A DNA stretch of 64,000 nt from Clostridium sp. CAG:221 (GTDB taxonomy: Bacteria; Bacillota; Clostridia; Clostridiales; Clostridiaceae). The DNA is taken from positions 30,899 through 94,898 of the forward strand of contig FR883384.1 in NCBI GenBank assembly GCA_000435835.1, written 5' to 3'. Under the pieces are notes generated by a model. That model had not been told where the DNA came from. It ran no database searches and saw nothing but the letters and a program-made list of their open reading frames with translations. The translations under genes were made by a program, and so were the position numbers. Of the stretch, positions 25,367 through 34,204 are shown in pieces. Position 1 is the first letter of the stretch. Each line of letters opens with the position of its first letter.

Positions 25367-25543
25367 ATGTCAGAAATCAAAGTTGGAGAAAACGAAACAC
25401 TTGAAAGCGCATTAAGAAGATTCAAGAGAAAATGTGCAAGAGCTGGAGTTCTTTCAGAAGTTAGAAAGAGAGAACACTATGAAAAACCAAGCGTTAAGAG
25501 AAAGAAGAAATCAGAAGCTGCAAGAAAGAGAAAATTCAAGTAG
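25367..25543 (+). CDS. rpsU: 30S ribosomal protein S21
   Basis: The 58-residue, very basic protein is the typical length for Firmicute S21. It starts MSEIKVGENETLESALRRFK, contains CARAGVLSEVRKREHYEKPS, and ends in a Lys/Arg-rich tail (KRKKKSEAARKRKFK). S21 sits near the 3' end of 16S rRNA at the anti-Shine-Dalgarno region. The strong ribosome binding site GAGGGAGGG lies before ATG 25367. It has its own near-consensus promoter and a structured leader. Confidence 0.98.
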   Translation: MSEIKVGENETLESALRRFKRKCARAGVLSEVRKREHYEKPSVKRKKKSEAARKRKFK

Positions 25544-25957
25544 TATTTGATTAATATGTTTTTTACGGTTGACTATCAAAAAGGAAGTTGCAGCAATAAA
25601 GCTTAAATAAAATAATTGTTATTTTATTGTTAGCTATAATCTAAAACTATTTTTTGGTCTATACATTATGATTAAGACAATAAGATTATTTATTAGCAAG
25701 AGAGAAGTAAGCAATGATTAAATCTTTGCCACACTTCACAAAGGAGATGCTAAAATATATATAGATATATTTTTTAAAGTACCTTCCACAGCATTTTTAA
25801 AGAAGATAAATTTTACGGTCGTAAAAAGCTTAGCTACTTAAATGGGCAAGATAACATTAAAGAATAGATAAGCTTATGTCATAAGTAGATTAAAGACTAT
25901 AGTTCATATAGATTATGTTGTAAATTAAATAGTTAGATAATAATGTTAAATATTTAG
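25544..25957 (+). other. Gene-free stretch after rpsU, possible relic or long 3' UTR
   Basis: No intact gene is visible. A 39-codon open stretch (25722-25841) reads as plausible protein (for example YIDIFFKVPSTAFLKK) but has no start. TTTTACGGT occurs at 25561 and again at 25811, exactly 250 bp apart. The second copy belongs to a perfect inverted repeat, TTTTACG-GT-CGTAAAA (25811-25826). In related genomes yqeY usually follows rpsU; I could not find recognisable yqeY sequence. A strong terminator ends the stretch, so it is probably transcribed, as rpsU 3' UTR or as a separate RNA. Confidence 0.4.
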
Positions 25958-25986
25958 AGGACTCAATTATATTGAGTCCTTTTTTA
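25958..25986 (+). terminator. Strong terminator upstream of yqfC
   Basis: AGGACTCAAT (25958-25967) pairs perfectly with ATTGAGTCCT (25971-25980) and is followed by six T. Confidence 0.9.
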
Positions 25987-26097
25987 GTATTTAAAAAATA
26001 TAAAAATTTTTGCCACATACTTTTTTATATAAATTGTGATTTTATTAGTTACATAAACATAAAGTACATTGAAGGAATATTATTTAGGAGAGGTTTC

Positions 26098-26376
26098 ATG
26101 GAAGATAAGCTAAAAAGGGGAAAAAAGGTTTTACTAGATAAATTAGAAATGCCTAAGGAAATTGTTTTAGATGTACCGAGGATTACTGTAATTGGGCGTA
26201 ATGAAATCACTATTGAAAATCATAAGGGAATACTAGTTTTTGAAAAGAATGAAATAAAAATAAAAACAAGTCTTGATCCATTAATAATAAAAGGAAATTC
26301 ATTTGAAATATTATATATAGCCACTTCTACTTTAATTATAAGTGGGTACTTCGATTATATAGGGTATGGGGAGTGA
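26098..26376 (+). CDS. yqfC: Sporulation protein YqfC
   Basis: The 92-residue protein of the YqfC/YabP family contains the pattern MPKEIVLDVPRITVIGRNEITIENHKG, characteristic of this mother-cell (sigma-E type) sporulation family of unknown biochemical role. TAGGAGAGG precedes ATG 26098; an in-frame extension reaching back to 25972 would run through the upstream terminator and is rejected. It is followed 10 bp later by yqfD, its conserved partner. Confidence 0.92.
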   Translation: MEDKLKRGKKVLLDKLEMPKEIVLDVPRITVIGRNEITIENHKGILVFEKNEIKIKTSLDPLIIKGNSFEILYIATSTLIISGYFDYIGYGE

Positions 26377-26386
26377 TATTTAAGAT

Positions 26387-27520
26387 ATGGAAGGGATAAA
26401 AAAAGGAAAAATAAAAGTTGAAATACTAGTAAAAGATATAGAAAAGATTTTAAATATATTATGGCTTCAAAATATTCCTGCAAGTAAGGTTAAGAAGGTA
26501 AATATAACAACCTTAAGACTGGAAATAGATTATATGGATTATGAAAGGGTTTGTGAAATAGTACGTTCTGTAGGGGGAAAGGTAAGAGTATTAGAAGGAA
26601 AAGGGCCTATCTTTTTATTAGGGAATATGAAAAAGAGATATTCAATAGTAATAGCTGTGGTAGTGTTTTTTGCCATTATATTTTTTTTATCAACGTATAT
26701 ATGGTCCATAGATATAACTGTAGGAAAGAATGTTACTCCTTTTGAGATAAGGGAACAGCTTAAGGAAATAGGAATATCTCCAGGGGTGAGGAAAGCTTCC
26801 TTAGATGAAAAGGAGATAGAAAAGAAATTGGAAAGTTTAAATTCTGAAATTTTGTGGCTAAGGGTAAGAGTTGAAGGCTCAACATTAAAGGTGGTAATTA
26901 CTGAAAAGGTAAATCCGCCAGTGAAAGATGAAGGAAAGTACGGCAATCTTGTGGCTGATATGGATGGACAAATAAAAAGAGTTTATACTTATTCAGGAAG
27001 AGCTGCTGTAAAAAATAGTGATGTGGTAAAGAAAGGTGAAGTGGTCATTGAAGGTGTGGATGGCAATGAAGGTGGAGAGTATGTAGTAAGGCCAAGTGGT
27101 ATGGTTATTGCCAATACATTTTATGAAAAGGAAATGAATATTAAAATATCTGGAGTTGAATATAAGAGAAGTGGCAACAAAGATTCTGATATTTATATAG
27201 AGTTCTTTGGCAAGAAAATATATATTAAAAAATCTACAAAAGATTTTAAAAAGTATGATAAAATAGAAAAGAGTGGCAAAATATTTAATGAAGTGATATA
27301 TTATGAAAGAGTAGAATCCACCATTGAAATGACTGAAAGTGAAGGGGTTAACTTAGTTTTAGATACTTTAGAAAAATCATTATCTAAAGATTTAAAAAGA
27401 GATGGTAAAATTATAGATAAAATAGTGACAAAAGAAAGAGTTGATGATGAATACTTAAATGTAAAAGTCGTTTTTGTTGTAGAACAAAATATAGTAAGTG
27501 ATGAGGTTGTAGAGTATTGA
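26387..27520 (+). CDS. yqfD: Sporulation protein YqfD
   Basis: The 377-residue membrane protein is essential for sporulation in Bacillus but biochemically undefined. It has an N-terminal soluble domain (residues 1-83), one strong membrane helix at about residues 86-106, and a large outer domain. The family landmarks NIPASKVKKVNITTLRLEI, the segment ending WSIDITVGKNVTP, ILWLRVRVEGSTLKV and NLVADMDGQIKRV are visible. Gene order yqfC-yqfD-pgpH-ybeY is conserved in spore formers. Confidence 0.93.
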   Translation: MEGIKKGKIKVEILVKDIEKILNILWLQNIPASKVKKVNITTLRLEIDYMDYERVCEIVRSVGGKVRVLEGKGPIFLLGNMKKRYSIVIAVVVFFAIIFFLSTYIWSIDITVGKNVTPFEIREQLKEIGISPGVRKASLDEKEIEKKLESLNSEILWLRVRVEGSTLKVVITEKVNPPVKDEGKYGNLVADMDGQIKRVYTYSGRAAVKNSDVVKKGEVVIEGVDGNEGGEYVVRPSGMVIANTFYEKEMNIKISGVEYKRSGNKDSDIYIEFFGKKIYIKKSTKDFKKYDKIEKSGKIFNEVIYYERVESTIEMTESEGVNLVLDTLEKSLSKDLKRDGKIIDKIVTKERVDDEYLNVKVVFVVEQNIVSDEVVEY

Positions 27521-27549
27521 GTCTACTAAAGGATGAGAAGGTGATTTAA

Positions 27550-29586
27550 ATGATGAAAAAACAAAATAATAATAAGAGAAATTGGAAGAAGTTTTATATC
27601 TTTTCTGCACTTATCTTTATTACTTATTTTATTTTATTAACTGCTGTAACTCCCAAAAAGTACAATTTAGTTAAGGGAGATATAGCTAGTGAAGATATTA
27701 AGGCCACCAGAGATATTGTAGATGAAGAGGCCACTGAAGCTAAAGAAAATGAAGCACGGGAATTAGTGCCTAAACAGTTTTCTTTAAAAACTGATGTGAA
27801 AATAGAAGCTTCTCAAAATATAACAAATTTTTTTAATAAGTTAATTAATTTAAAAAGTAGTCAAGAGGATGAAGTATTAAAAATAACAGCGTTAAAGAAG
27901 ATTGGAAGCTTTACTCTTAGTGATACAGAATATAAAGCATTGCTAGCTTTGACAGTTGAAAAAGATACAGAAATTCAAAGAATATTGCTAAATATATTGG
28001 ATACTGTTTATGCAGATATTATATCTGAAGACAATGATACTGATTTAGAATCAGCTAAAGAAGTAGCAGAGGAAAAAATATTAGATACTGAAATAGATGA
28101 AAATATTAAAGTTATTATGATTAAGATGATTAATAGCCAGATAAAGCCTAATTATGTAGAAGATACTGAAAAAAGGGAGGAATTAATTAAGGAAGCCCTT
28201 AAATCAGTAGAAAAGGTTATGATTAAAAAAAATCAGACAGTAGTTAAAGAAGGAGAGCCAATTACAGAAAGGCAGATAGAAATACTTACTGAATTAGGTA
28301 TAGTTGGCGATTATATGGGAAGAGGTTCATTGGTGACTTATATAATTTTAGGTGTTTTAGTTATGACTGTTTTTGCATTGGAGTATTTCATAATAAAGAA
28401 AGAAATAGCACAAAATTATAAAATGGCCATTTTAATTTTATTGCTTAATATAATAACACTTATATTATCCTTTGGATTAAAGAGCTTATCTATATTTATA
28501 ATTCCTATTGCTTGTGTACCAATGATTATGGCAGTACTAATAAATCATAGAATCTCTCTTTTAATAAATATAATAAATTTAATTTTAGTAAGTATCATAG
28601 TTGAATTCGATCCACAATTTATTCTTATGGCGTTATTAAGTATAATGGTTGCAGTAAGCACATTAAAAAGAGCTACCCAAAGAAATGACATCTTATATTC
28701 AACAGTATATGTGGGAATAGTAGTATCTATAGTTGTGTTTGCTACAGGAATGCTTTTATCAAGTGATATAACTGTAATATTAAAAAATACAGGATGTGCA
28801 GCTTTAAGTTCTGTTATTTCTGGAGTTCTTGCCATAGGGATGCTACCATTTTTAGAATCAAGTTTCAATATAACTACTAATATGAGTTTGCTAGAGCTAG
28901 CTAATCCAAATAGTCCACTATTAAAAAGACTTCTTATGGAGGCACCAGGAACATATCATCATAGTATTATGGTAGCTAATCTAGCTGAAGTAGCAGCAGA
29001 GGAGATAAATGCTAACTCGGTAATTGTAAGGGTTGGAGCGTATTATCATGATGTTGGAAAGATAGTAAGACCTCTTTTCTTTGGTGAAAACCAAATGGGG
29101 CAAGATAATCCACATAATAGGATAAATCCAAATTTAAGTGCATCACTTATTATTTCTCATGTAAAAGATGGTGGTGAGCTAGCTGATGAATATAAGTTGC
29201 CTAAGGTCATTAAAGATGTAATATTAGAGCATCATGGAACTACTCTGGTGAAATACTTCTATTTTACAGCAAAGAAAAATTCAGATAATCCAGATGATGT
29301 TAAAGAAGAGGATTTTAGATATGAAGGTCCAATTCCAAGTTCAAGAGAAGCAGGTATAGTAATGCTGGCAGATAGTGTTGAAGCAGCTGTACGTTCAATT
29401 AAAGAGCCTACTATTGAAAAAATAGAAGATATGGTTAATAATATCATTAATGATAAGTTGAATTCTCATCAATTAGATGACTGTGAACTAACTTTAAAAG
29501 ATATTGCTACTATAAAGAAATGTTTTTTAAAAGTTTTAAATGGACTTTATCATAAAAGGGTAGAGTATCCTAAGGAAGAAAAGTAG
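27550..29586 (+). CDS. pgpH: Membrane HD-domain phosphodiesterase (PgpH type)
   Basis: The 678-residue 7TMR-HD protein has an N-terminal helix (about 16-35), a large extracellular 7TMR-HDED region (36-260), a seven-helix membrane block (about 265-445) and a cytoplasmic HD domain (about 460-650). HD metal ligands are visible in APGTYHHSIMVANLAEVAAE and YYHDVGKIVRPLFF, with a later ILEHHGT. Homologues such as Listeria PgpH degrade the second messenger c-di-AMP to pApA. AAGGTGAT precedes ATG 27550. It is the third gene of the yqfC-yqfD-pgpH run. Confidence 0.93.
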   Translation: MMKKQNNNKRNWKKFYIFSALIFITYFILLTAVTPKKYNLVKGDIASEDIKATRDIVDEEATEAKENEARELVPKQFSLKTDVKIEASQNITNFFNKLINLKSSQEDEVLKITALKKIGSFTLSDTEYKALLALTVEKDTEIQRILLNILDTVYADIISEDNDTDLESAKEVAEEKILDTEIDENIKVIMIKMINSQIKPNYVEDTEKREELIKEALKSVEKVMIKKNQTVVKEGEPITERQIEILTELGIVGDYMGRGSLVTYIILGVLVMTVFALEYFIIKKEIAQNYKMAILILLLNIITLILSFGLKSLSIFIIPIACVPMIMAVLINHRISLLINIINLILVSIIVEFDPQFILMALLSIMVAVSTLKRATQRNDILYSTVYVGIVVSIVVFATGMLLSSDITVILKNTGCAALSSVISGVLAIGMLPFLESSFNITTNMSLLELANPNSPLLKRLLMEAPGTYHHSIMVANLAEVAAEEINANSVIVRVGAYYHDVGKIVRPLFFGENQMGQDNPHNRINPNLSASLIISHVKDGGELADEYKLPKVIKDVILEHHGTTLVKYFYFTAKKNSDNPDDVKEEDFRYEGPIPSSREAGIVMLADSVEAAVRSIKEPTIEKIEDMVNNIINDKLNSHQLDDCELTLKDIATIKKCFLKVLNGLYHKRVEYPKEEK

Positions 29587-29668
29587 ATGAGAAGGTGAAA
29601 GCCTTCTTATTTATTTATGATTTAAAAAATTAATCATGTAAGAAGTTATACATAGAAGGAGTTTAAAA

Positions 29669-30169
29669 ATGATTTATACTGATAATAGACAAGAAAAATT
29701 AAATGTTGATGAAGAATTTATTAATTCTTTAGAAGCAGTATGTGATTTTGTATTAAAAAAAGAAGGAGTAAATTGTAAGTATCAAATTTCATTACTATTT
29801 GTAGACAATGAAGAAATCAGAGAAATAAATAGAGAAACAAGAAATATTGATAGAGCAACAGATGTATTATCATTCCCTATGCTGGATTATCCAAATAAGA
29901 AGTTTTTTAAAGATTTTTATATAGATTACAACTTTGATGAAACATTTTTAGATGGAGATGAATTAGTTTTAGGTGATATAGTTTTGTCATTGGAAAGAGC
30001 ATTAGAGCAAAGTGAGGAATATAATCACTCGTATAAAAGAGAAGTATCATATTTAGTAGTACACTCAATATTACATCTTTTAGGATATGACCATATGGAG
30101 GAAGATGATAAAGCAATTATGAGAAAAAGAGAAGAAGAGTTACTAGGAGAATTAAAAATTTCAAGATAG
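29669..30169 (+). CDS. ybeY: Endoribonuclease YbeY (16S rRNA maturation)
   Basis: Single-strand-specific metallo-endoribonuclease for 16S rRNA 3' processing and ribosome quality control. The 166 residues carry the zinc motif HSILHLLGYDH (His-x3-His-x5-His) near residue 132. Upstream lie the family's RATDVLSFP and LGDIVLSLERA. AGAAGGAG precedes ATG 29669. The downstream dgkA and era complete the usual ybeY-dgkA-era order. Confidence 0.97.
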   Translation: MIYTDNRQEKLNVDEEFINSLEAVCDFVLKKEGVNCKYQISLLFVDNEEIREINRETRNIDRATDVLSFPMLDYPNKKFFKDFYIDYNFDETFLDGDELVLGDIVLSLERALEQSEEYNHSYKREVSYLVVHSILHLLGYDHMEEDDKAIMRKREEELLGELKISR

Positions 30170-30192
30170 GTGTTTAGGGAGTTGAAGGATTA

Positions 30193-30894
30193 ATGGGAAT
30201 GAAGAAAATGCTTGAGAGTTTTAATCATGCAATAAATGGTATTGTTGATGCTGCTAGGACCCAAAGAAATATGAAAATTCATTTGGTGGCAGCTGTATTG
30301 GCACTAGGTGCATGTTTTTTCTTAGATATATCTAAGGTTGAGTTTTTAGCTTTAGCAATCACAATAACTATGGTTATTACAGCTGAAATGATTAATACTG
30401 CCATTGAAGCAGTGGTTGATTTAAATACAAATTTTTATCATCCCTTGTCAAAAGTGGCTAAAAATACAGCAGCAGGGGCGGTTCTAATTACTGCAATCAA
30501 TGCAGTTTTGGTAGGTTATATAGTTTTTTGGGATAAGTTAACACAATTTTCTTATGAAATTGTCCATAAAGTTAAAAAATCTGAGCCATATATGATCTTT
30601 ATAGCCCTTGTTATTGTAATAATAACAACGGTGATAGTTAAAGCAATTTTTGGTGAAGGAACGCCACTTAAAGGAGGAATGCCAAGTGGGCATAGTGCAT
30701 TAGCATTTTCATTATCCACAGCAATATCCCTTATAACAGAAAAACCTATATGTATAATTCTAGCTTATCTTATGGCTTTTATCACAGCTCAAAGTAGGGT
30801 AGATTCAGAAGTACATTCTGTTTTTGAAGTAATAGTGGGCGGACTTTTAGGTGTTTTACTGACATTGTTAGTATTTACAATATTTAAGCTGTAA
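30193..30894 (+). CDS. Fused undecaprenol/diacylglycerol kinase and PAP2 phosphatase
   Basis: The 233-residue membrane protein has two parts. Residues 1-110 are a DgkA-type lipid kinase with three helices and the active-site block AEMINTAIEAVVDL. Residues about 130-233 are a PAP2 phosphatase with the second and third motifs, GGMPSGHSALAF and SRVDSEVHSVFEVIVGG. The first PAP2 motif (K-x6-RP) is reduced to a Lys-containing segment near residue 150. In Firmicutes the DgkA family phosphorylates undecaprenol and PAP2 enzymes dephosphorylate undecaprenyl pyrophosphate, so the fusion would handle both steps of carrier-lipid supply. It lies between ybeY and era. Confidence 0.88.
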   Translation: MGMKKMLESFNHAINGIVDAARTQRNMKIHLVAAVLALGACFFLDISKVEFLALAITITMVITAEMINTAIEAVVDLNTNFYHPLSKVAKNTAAGAVLITAINAVLVGYIVFWDKLTQFSYEIVHKVKKSEPYMIFIALVIVIITTVIVKAIFGEGTPLKGGMPSGHSALAFSLSTAISLITEKPICIILAYLMAFITAQSRVDSEVHSVFEVIVGGLLGVLLTLLVFTIFKL

Positions 30895-30986
30895 TAAATT
30901 GAGGAAATAGTATATAATAAAGTTCAATAAAAGATGTATTAGTGTAAAAAGTCTAAAGAGAAGACTTAAGCAAACAGGAGGAAATG

Positions 30987-31877
30987 ATGTTTAAATCAGG
31001 ATTTGTAACAATTGTAGGAAGACCAAATGTTGGAAAGTCAACATTAACAAATAAAATAATGGGTGAAAAATTATCTATAGTATCTAACAAACCACAAACT
31101 ACTAGAAATAATATACAAACAATACTTACGGGAGAAGATTATCAAATAGTATTTGTTGATACTCCAGGTATACATAAACCTAAACATAAATTAGGTGAAT
31201 ATATGGTAAATTCAGCAAAGGATTCTATCAAGGAAGTAGACTTAGTTTTATTACTAATTAATCCATGTGATGAAATTGGTAAAGGTGATAAGTTTATTAT
31301 TGAAGCATTAAAAGCACAAAAAGCTCCAGTATTCTTAGTTGTAAACAAGGTTGATGAGAATACTCATGAAAGAGTAGCAAAAACTCTTCATATGTATTCA
31401 AAAGAATATGATTTTAAAGAAATTATACCAATATCAGCTTTAAGAGGAAAAAATGTTGATACTTTAGTTAATCTTATGATTCAAAATCTTCCAGAAGGTC
31501 CACAATTCTATCCAGAAGATATGATAACTGATGTACAGGAAAGATTTATAGTTTCAGAAATAGTAAGAGAAAAAGCGTTAAGAAACTTAAGAGATGAAGT
31601 ACCACATGGTATAGCTGTAGATATAATACAAATGAAGCAAAATGAAAAAGGAACTTATCATATTGAAGTAGACTTAATATGTGAAAAGACATCACATAAA
31701 GGAATAATAATAGGTAAAAATGGAGCAGTATTAAAGAAAATTGGTGAAACTGCAAGATATGAAATAGAAAGACTTTTAAATGCCAAGGTTAACTTAAAAA
31801 TATGGGTTAAGGTTAGAAAAGAGTGGAGAGATAATAACTTACTACTTAAGGAATTAGGATATAAAAAATTAAAATAA
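30987..31877 (+). CDS. era: GTPase Era
   Basis: Essential GTPase that binds the 3' end of 16S rRNA and checks 30S maturation. About 297 residues: a G domain with GRPNVGKST (G1), the TTRN switch, DTPGIHKP (G3), NKVD (G4) and SAL (G5), then a KH domain with GIIIGKNGAVLKKIG. AGGAGG at 30977-30982 favours ATG 30987 over ATG 30984, which is too close. It works with YbeY, encoded two genes upstream. Confidence 0.97.
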   Translation: MFKSGFVTIVGRPNVGKSTLTNKIMGEKLSIVSNKPQTTRNNIQTILTGEDYQIVFVDTPGIHKPKHKLGEYMVNSAKDSIKEVDLVLLLINPCDEIGKGDKFIIEALKAQKAPVFLVVNKVDENTHERVAKTLHMYSKEYDFKEIIPISALRGKNVDTLVNLMIQNLPEGPQFYPEDMITDVQERFIVSEIVREKALRNLRDEVPHGIAVDIIQMKQNEKGTYHIEVDLICEKTSHKGIIIGKNGAVLKKIGETARYEIERLLNAKVNLKIWVKVRKEWRDNNLLLKELGYKKLK

Positions 31878-31893
31878 TAGGGGATGGAGAGTT

Positions 31894-32634
31894 TTGGCAC
31901 TGGTAAAAACTAAAGGAGTAATAATAAAAGTACAAGATTACAAAGAAAATGATAAACTGCTATGGATGTATACAGAGGAGTTAGGTAAAGTAACTTGTAT
32001 AGCTAAAGGGGCAAAGAGAAGCAAAAGCCAGCTTTTATCAGTTACATTACCTCTATGCTTTGGTGAATATTTGTTATTTAAGGGCAAGAATTTATATAAT
32101 CTTCAAGAAGGAAAAATAATAAATTCTTTCCAAGGGTTATTAAATAATCTAGAAAAGTTAACATATTCATCTTATTTATGCGAGCTAATTGATATATGTG
32201 TAGAAAATGATGAAGTAAATTCTGCGCTATTTAAAGAGTTTATGATTTGTCTTTATTTATTAAGTACAGATGCACTAGATTATGAACTACTGGTAAGAGC
32301 ATTTGAGCTAAGGCTATTGGAAGCTACAGGGTATAACTTAGAACTAGATAGATGCTGTATTTGCAAGAAGAAGATATCAGTAGCTGATTATATATCATTA
32401 TCACATTATGGCGGAGTTTGTGATGAATGTAATAAAGAATATGGATTTTTTATCAGCAAACCTGCATATAATGCTTTGAGATTTTTAAAAAATACATCAA
32501 TGGATAAAGTATATAGGCTGAACGTAAATGATGAAATTAAAAAGCAGATGGAAAGAGTAATTACTAACATAATAGCTAATAACTATTCTAAAAGACCAAA
32601 AAGCTTGGAAATGTTAAGTTATATAAAGGAGTGA
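31894..32634 (+). CDS. recO: DNA repair protein RecO
   Basis: Recombination mediator of the RecFOR pathway, loading RecA on SSB-coated single strands. The 246 residues start with an OB fold (VKTKGVIIKVQDYKENDKLLWMYTE is divided over the first strands) and continue into a helical domain with a C4 zinc finger: CxxC in CCICKKK and CDEC about 25 residues later. The start is TTG 31894 after GGAG. It follows era by 16 bp, a conserved order. Confidence 0.94.
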   Translation: MALVKTKGVIIKVQDYKENDKLLWMYTEELGKVTCIAKGAKRSKSQLLSVTLPLCFGEYLLFKGKNLYNLQEGKIINSFQGLLNNLEKLTYSSYLCELIDICVENDEVNSALFKEFMICLYLLSTDALDYELLVRAFELRLLEATGYNLELDRCCICKKKISVADYISLSHYGGVCDECNKEYGFFISKPAYNALRFLKNTSMDKVYRLNVNDEIKKQMERVITNIIANNYSKRPKSLEMLSYIKE

Positions 32635-32639
32635 TAGAG

Positions 32640-33251
32640 ATGGAAATAACACTTGAAAAAGTTGATCAGGTAAGGGAAAGAACAGGAGTATCTTATGCTA
32701 AGGCAAAAGAAGCATTAGAGCATACTAATGGTAGTGTTTTAGATGCAATTATTCTTTTAGAATCTGAAATGAAAAATGAAAATTCATTTAACGATGGAAT
32801 GAAAGTAAACAATGGAGCAGAAACTGTTGAAGAATTTAAGATATGGCTTAAAGACCTTATCAACAAAGGAAATGTGTCTAGAATAAAAATATCAAAAGAT
32901 GAAAAGGTATTAGTTGATGTTCCAGTAAATGCAGGAATCGCAGCAGGAATAATCGGTATCATAATTCCACCAATTTTAGCTTTTGTAGTAGTAGCTGCGG
33001 TGGTAACACAAGTTACTATTGAAATTACTAAGAGTGATGGAACTGTAGAAGTTGTAAACAAATATATCACTAAGACTGTTAATGATGTAAAAGAAAAAGC
33101 AGCAGGATTTACAGAAAAGGTAAAAGAAAAATTTGAAGATATGAATGTAAATACAAGTAGCAGCAGTACTCACAATAATGATATAGACCTAGATGAAAAT
33201 ACTTTTACTTACACTGTTAAATTTGAAGATGTAGATGATAAAAAAGAATAG
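32640..33251 (+). CDS. UBA-like/DUF4342 protein
   Basis: The 203-residue protein has an N-terminal UBA-like three-helix domain (VDQVRERTGVSYAKAKEALEHTNGSVLDAI), the fold also found at the start of EF-Ts. A linker leads to a DUF4342 domain (about residues 65-145) with a hydrophobic hairpin (GIAAGIIGIIIPPILAFVVVAAVV) that may enter the membrane. The tail is acidic and Ser/Asn-rich. Function unknown. AAGGAGTGA precedes ATG 32640. It overlaps the region just after recO, so it is probably in the same transcript. Confidence 0.78.
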   Translation: MEITLEKVDQVRERTGVSYAKAKEALEHTNGSVLDAIILLESEMKNENSFNDGMKVNNGAETVEEFKIWLKDLINKGNVSRIKISKDEKVLVDVPVNAGIAAGIIGIIIPPILAFVVVAAVVTQVTIEITKSDGTVEVVNKYITKTVNDVKEKAAGFTEKVKEKFEDMNVNTSSSSTHNNDIDLDENTFTYTVKFEDVDDKKE

Positions 33252-33308
33252 ATAAGAAAATTAAAGAAAAATAAAGATATTTCATTTGAAATAATGATAA
33301 ACTAGATG

Positions 33309-33413
33309 TATTCAGATAATTTGATTGAATTTTCAGAAAAATCAGCATAGTAAAAAAAAGATAAAATGTTATAATTATACTGTAAATATGAAAATATAAA
33401 AGTTATCTGAATA
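33309..33413 (+). promoter_or_regulatory. Inverted-repeat pair upstream of the ccpN-like gene
   Basis: TATTCAGATAA (33309-33319) recurs exactly inverted as TTATCTGAATA (33403-33413), 83 bp apart. Between them lies TATAAT at about 33370. The arrangement resembles paired operator sites flanking a promoter and could serve autoregulation by the HTH protein encoded downstream, or form a large RNA stem. Confidence 0.4.
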
Positions 33414-33442
33414 TTTCTATTTGTTTAGAAAGAGGGATTAAT

Positions 33443-34081
33443 TTGAAATTTTCACAAAGACAAGAGGAAATAATAAAGTTAGTCAAAGAGGGACAGCCTA
33501 TAACTAGTGAAAATTTAGCCGAAAAACTAGGTGTTACTAGGGCAGCTTTAAGAGCAGATTTGGCTATACTTACAATGACAGGGACTTTAGATGCAAGACC
33601 TAAAGTAGGATATGTTTATTTAGGACGAAAAACAAATGGAGATGTTTTAGAAAATCTACTAAAAATAAGAGCAGATGACGTAATGTCAAAGCCTGTAACC
33701 GTTAACGAAAATACTATGGTTTATGATGCAATAGTATATTTATTTTTAAACGATGTAGGGACTTTATTTGTAGAAAATAATGATGTTTTAGTTGGAGCAG
33801 TGTCTAGAAAGGATTTCTTAAAAATTGCCATTGGAGGCACTGATATTCATAAGGTACCTGTAGGTGTAATTATGACAAGAATGCCCAACATAATATGTGG
33901 TAGCAGGGATGATAGTGCAATAATTCTAGCTAAGAAAATAATAGAACATGAAATAGATAGTATACCAATTGTTGAAAAGGTAAAAATTGATGACGGTTCT
34001 AGGGAAGTAATTAAGATAGTTGGTAAGATGTCAAAGACAAATATTACAAAACTATTTGCAGGATTAGGGGAAGAGAACTAA
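33443..34081 (+). CDS. CcpN-like HTH-CBS transcription regulator
   Basis: The 212-residue protein has an N-terminal HTH of the CcpN/YqzB type (QRQEEIIKLVKEGQPITSENLAEKLGVTRAALRADLA is split over the helices) and two CBS domains that sense adenine nucleotides in this family. These start at ADDVMSKPVTVNENTMVYDA and VIMTRMPNIICGSRDDS. CcpN represses gluconeogenic genes in Bacillus. Here it lies directly before ppdK, whose enzyme works at the PEP/pyruvate node, so ppdK is the likely target; this is inferred from context. The start is TTG 33443 after AGAGGG. Confidence 0.88.
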   Translation: MKFSQRQEEIIKLVKEGQPITSENLAEKLGVTRAALRADLAILTMTGTLDARPKVGYVYLGRKTNGDVLENLLKIRADDVMSKPVTVNENTMVYDAIVYLFLNDVGTLFVENNDVLVGAVSRKDFLKIAIGGTDIHKVPVGVIMTRMPNIICGSRDDSAIILAKKIIEHEIDSIPIVEKVKIDDGSREVIKIVGKMSKTNITKLFAGLGEEN

Positions 34082-34165
34082 GGTTAATTAAAATTAACTG
34101 CAAAAGAAAAGGGTTTATATCATACGTAAGATAAGAGCTGCTTAATAGTGGCTTTTAACTAATTT

Positions 34166-34204
34166 AAATACTTATAAATAGATTATTTATAAGTATTTAT
34201 TATT
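34166..34204 (+). terminator. AT-rich hairpin before ppdK
   Basis: AAATACTTATAAATA (34166-34180) pairs perfectly with TATTTATAAGTATTT (34184-34198). The stem is almost entirely A-T, so termination strength is uncertain. The remainder of the gap to ppdK holds a leader of about 110 nt. Confidence 0.55.

Noticed and set aside
25972..26097. N-terminal extension of yqfC
   Set aside because: It would start inside a strong terminator hairpin and lacks the family pattern; TAGGAGAGG fixes ATG 26098.
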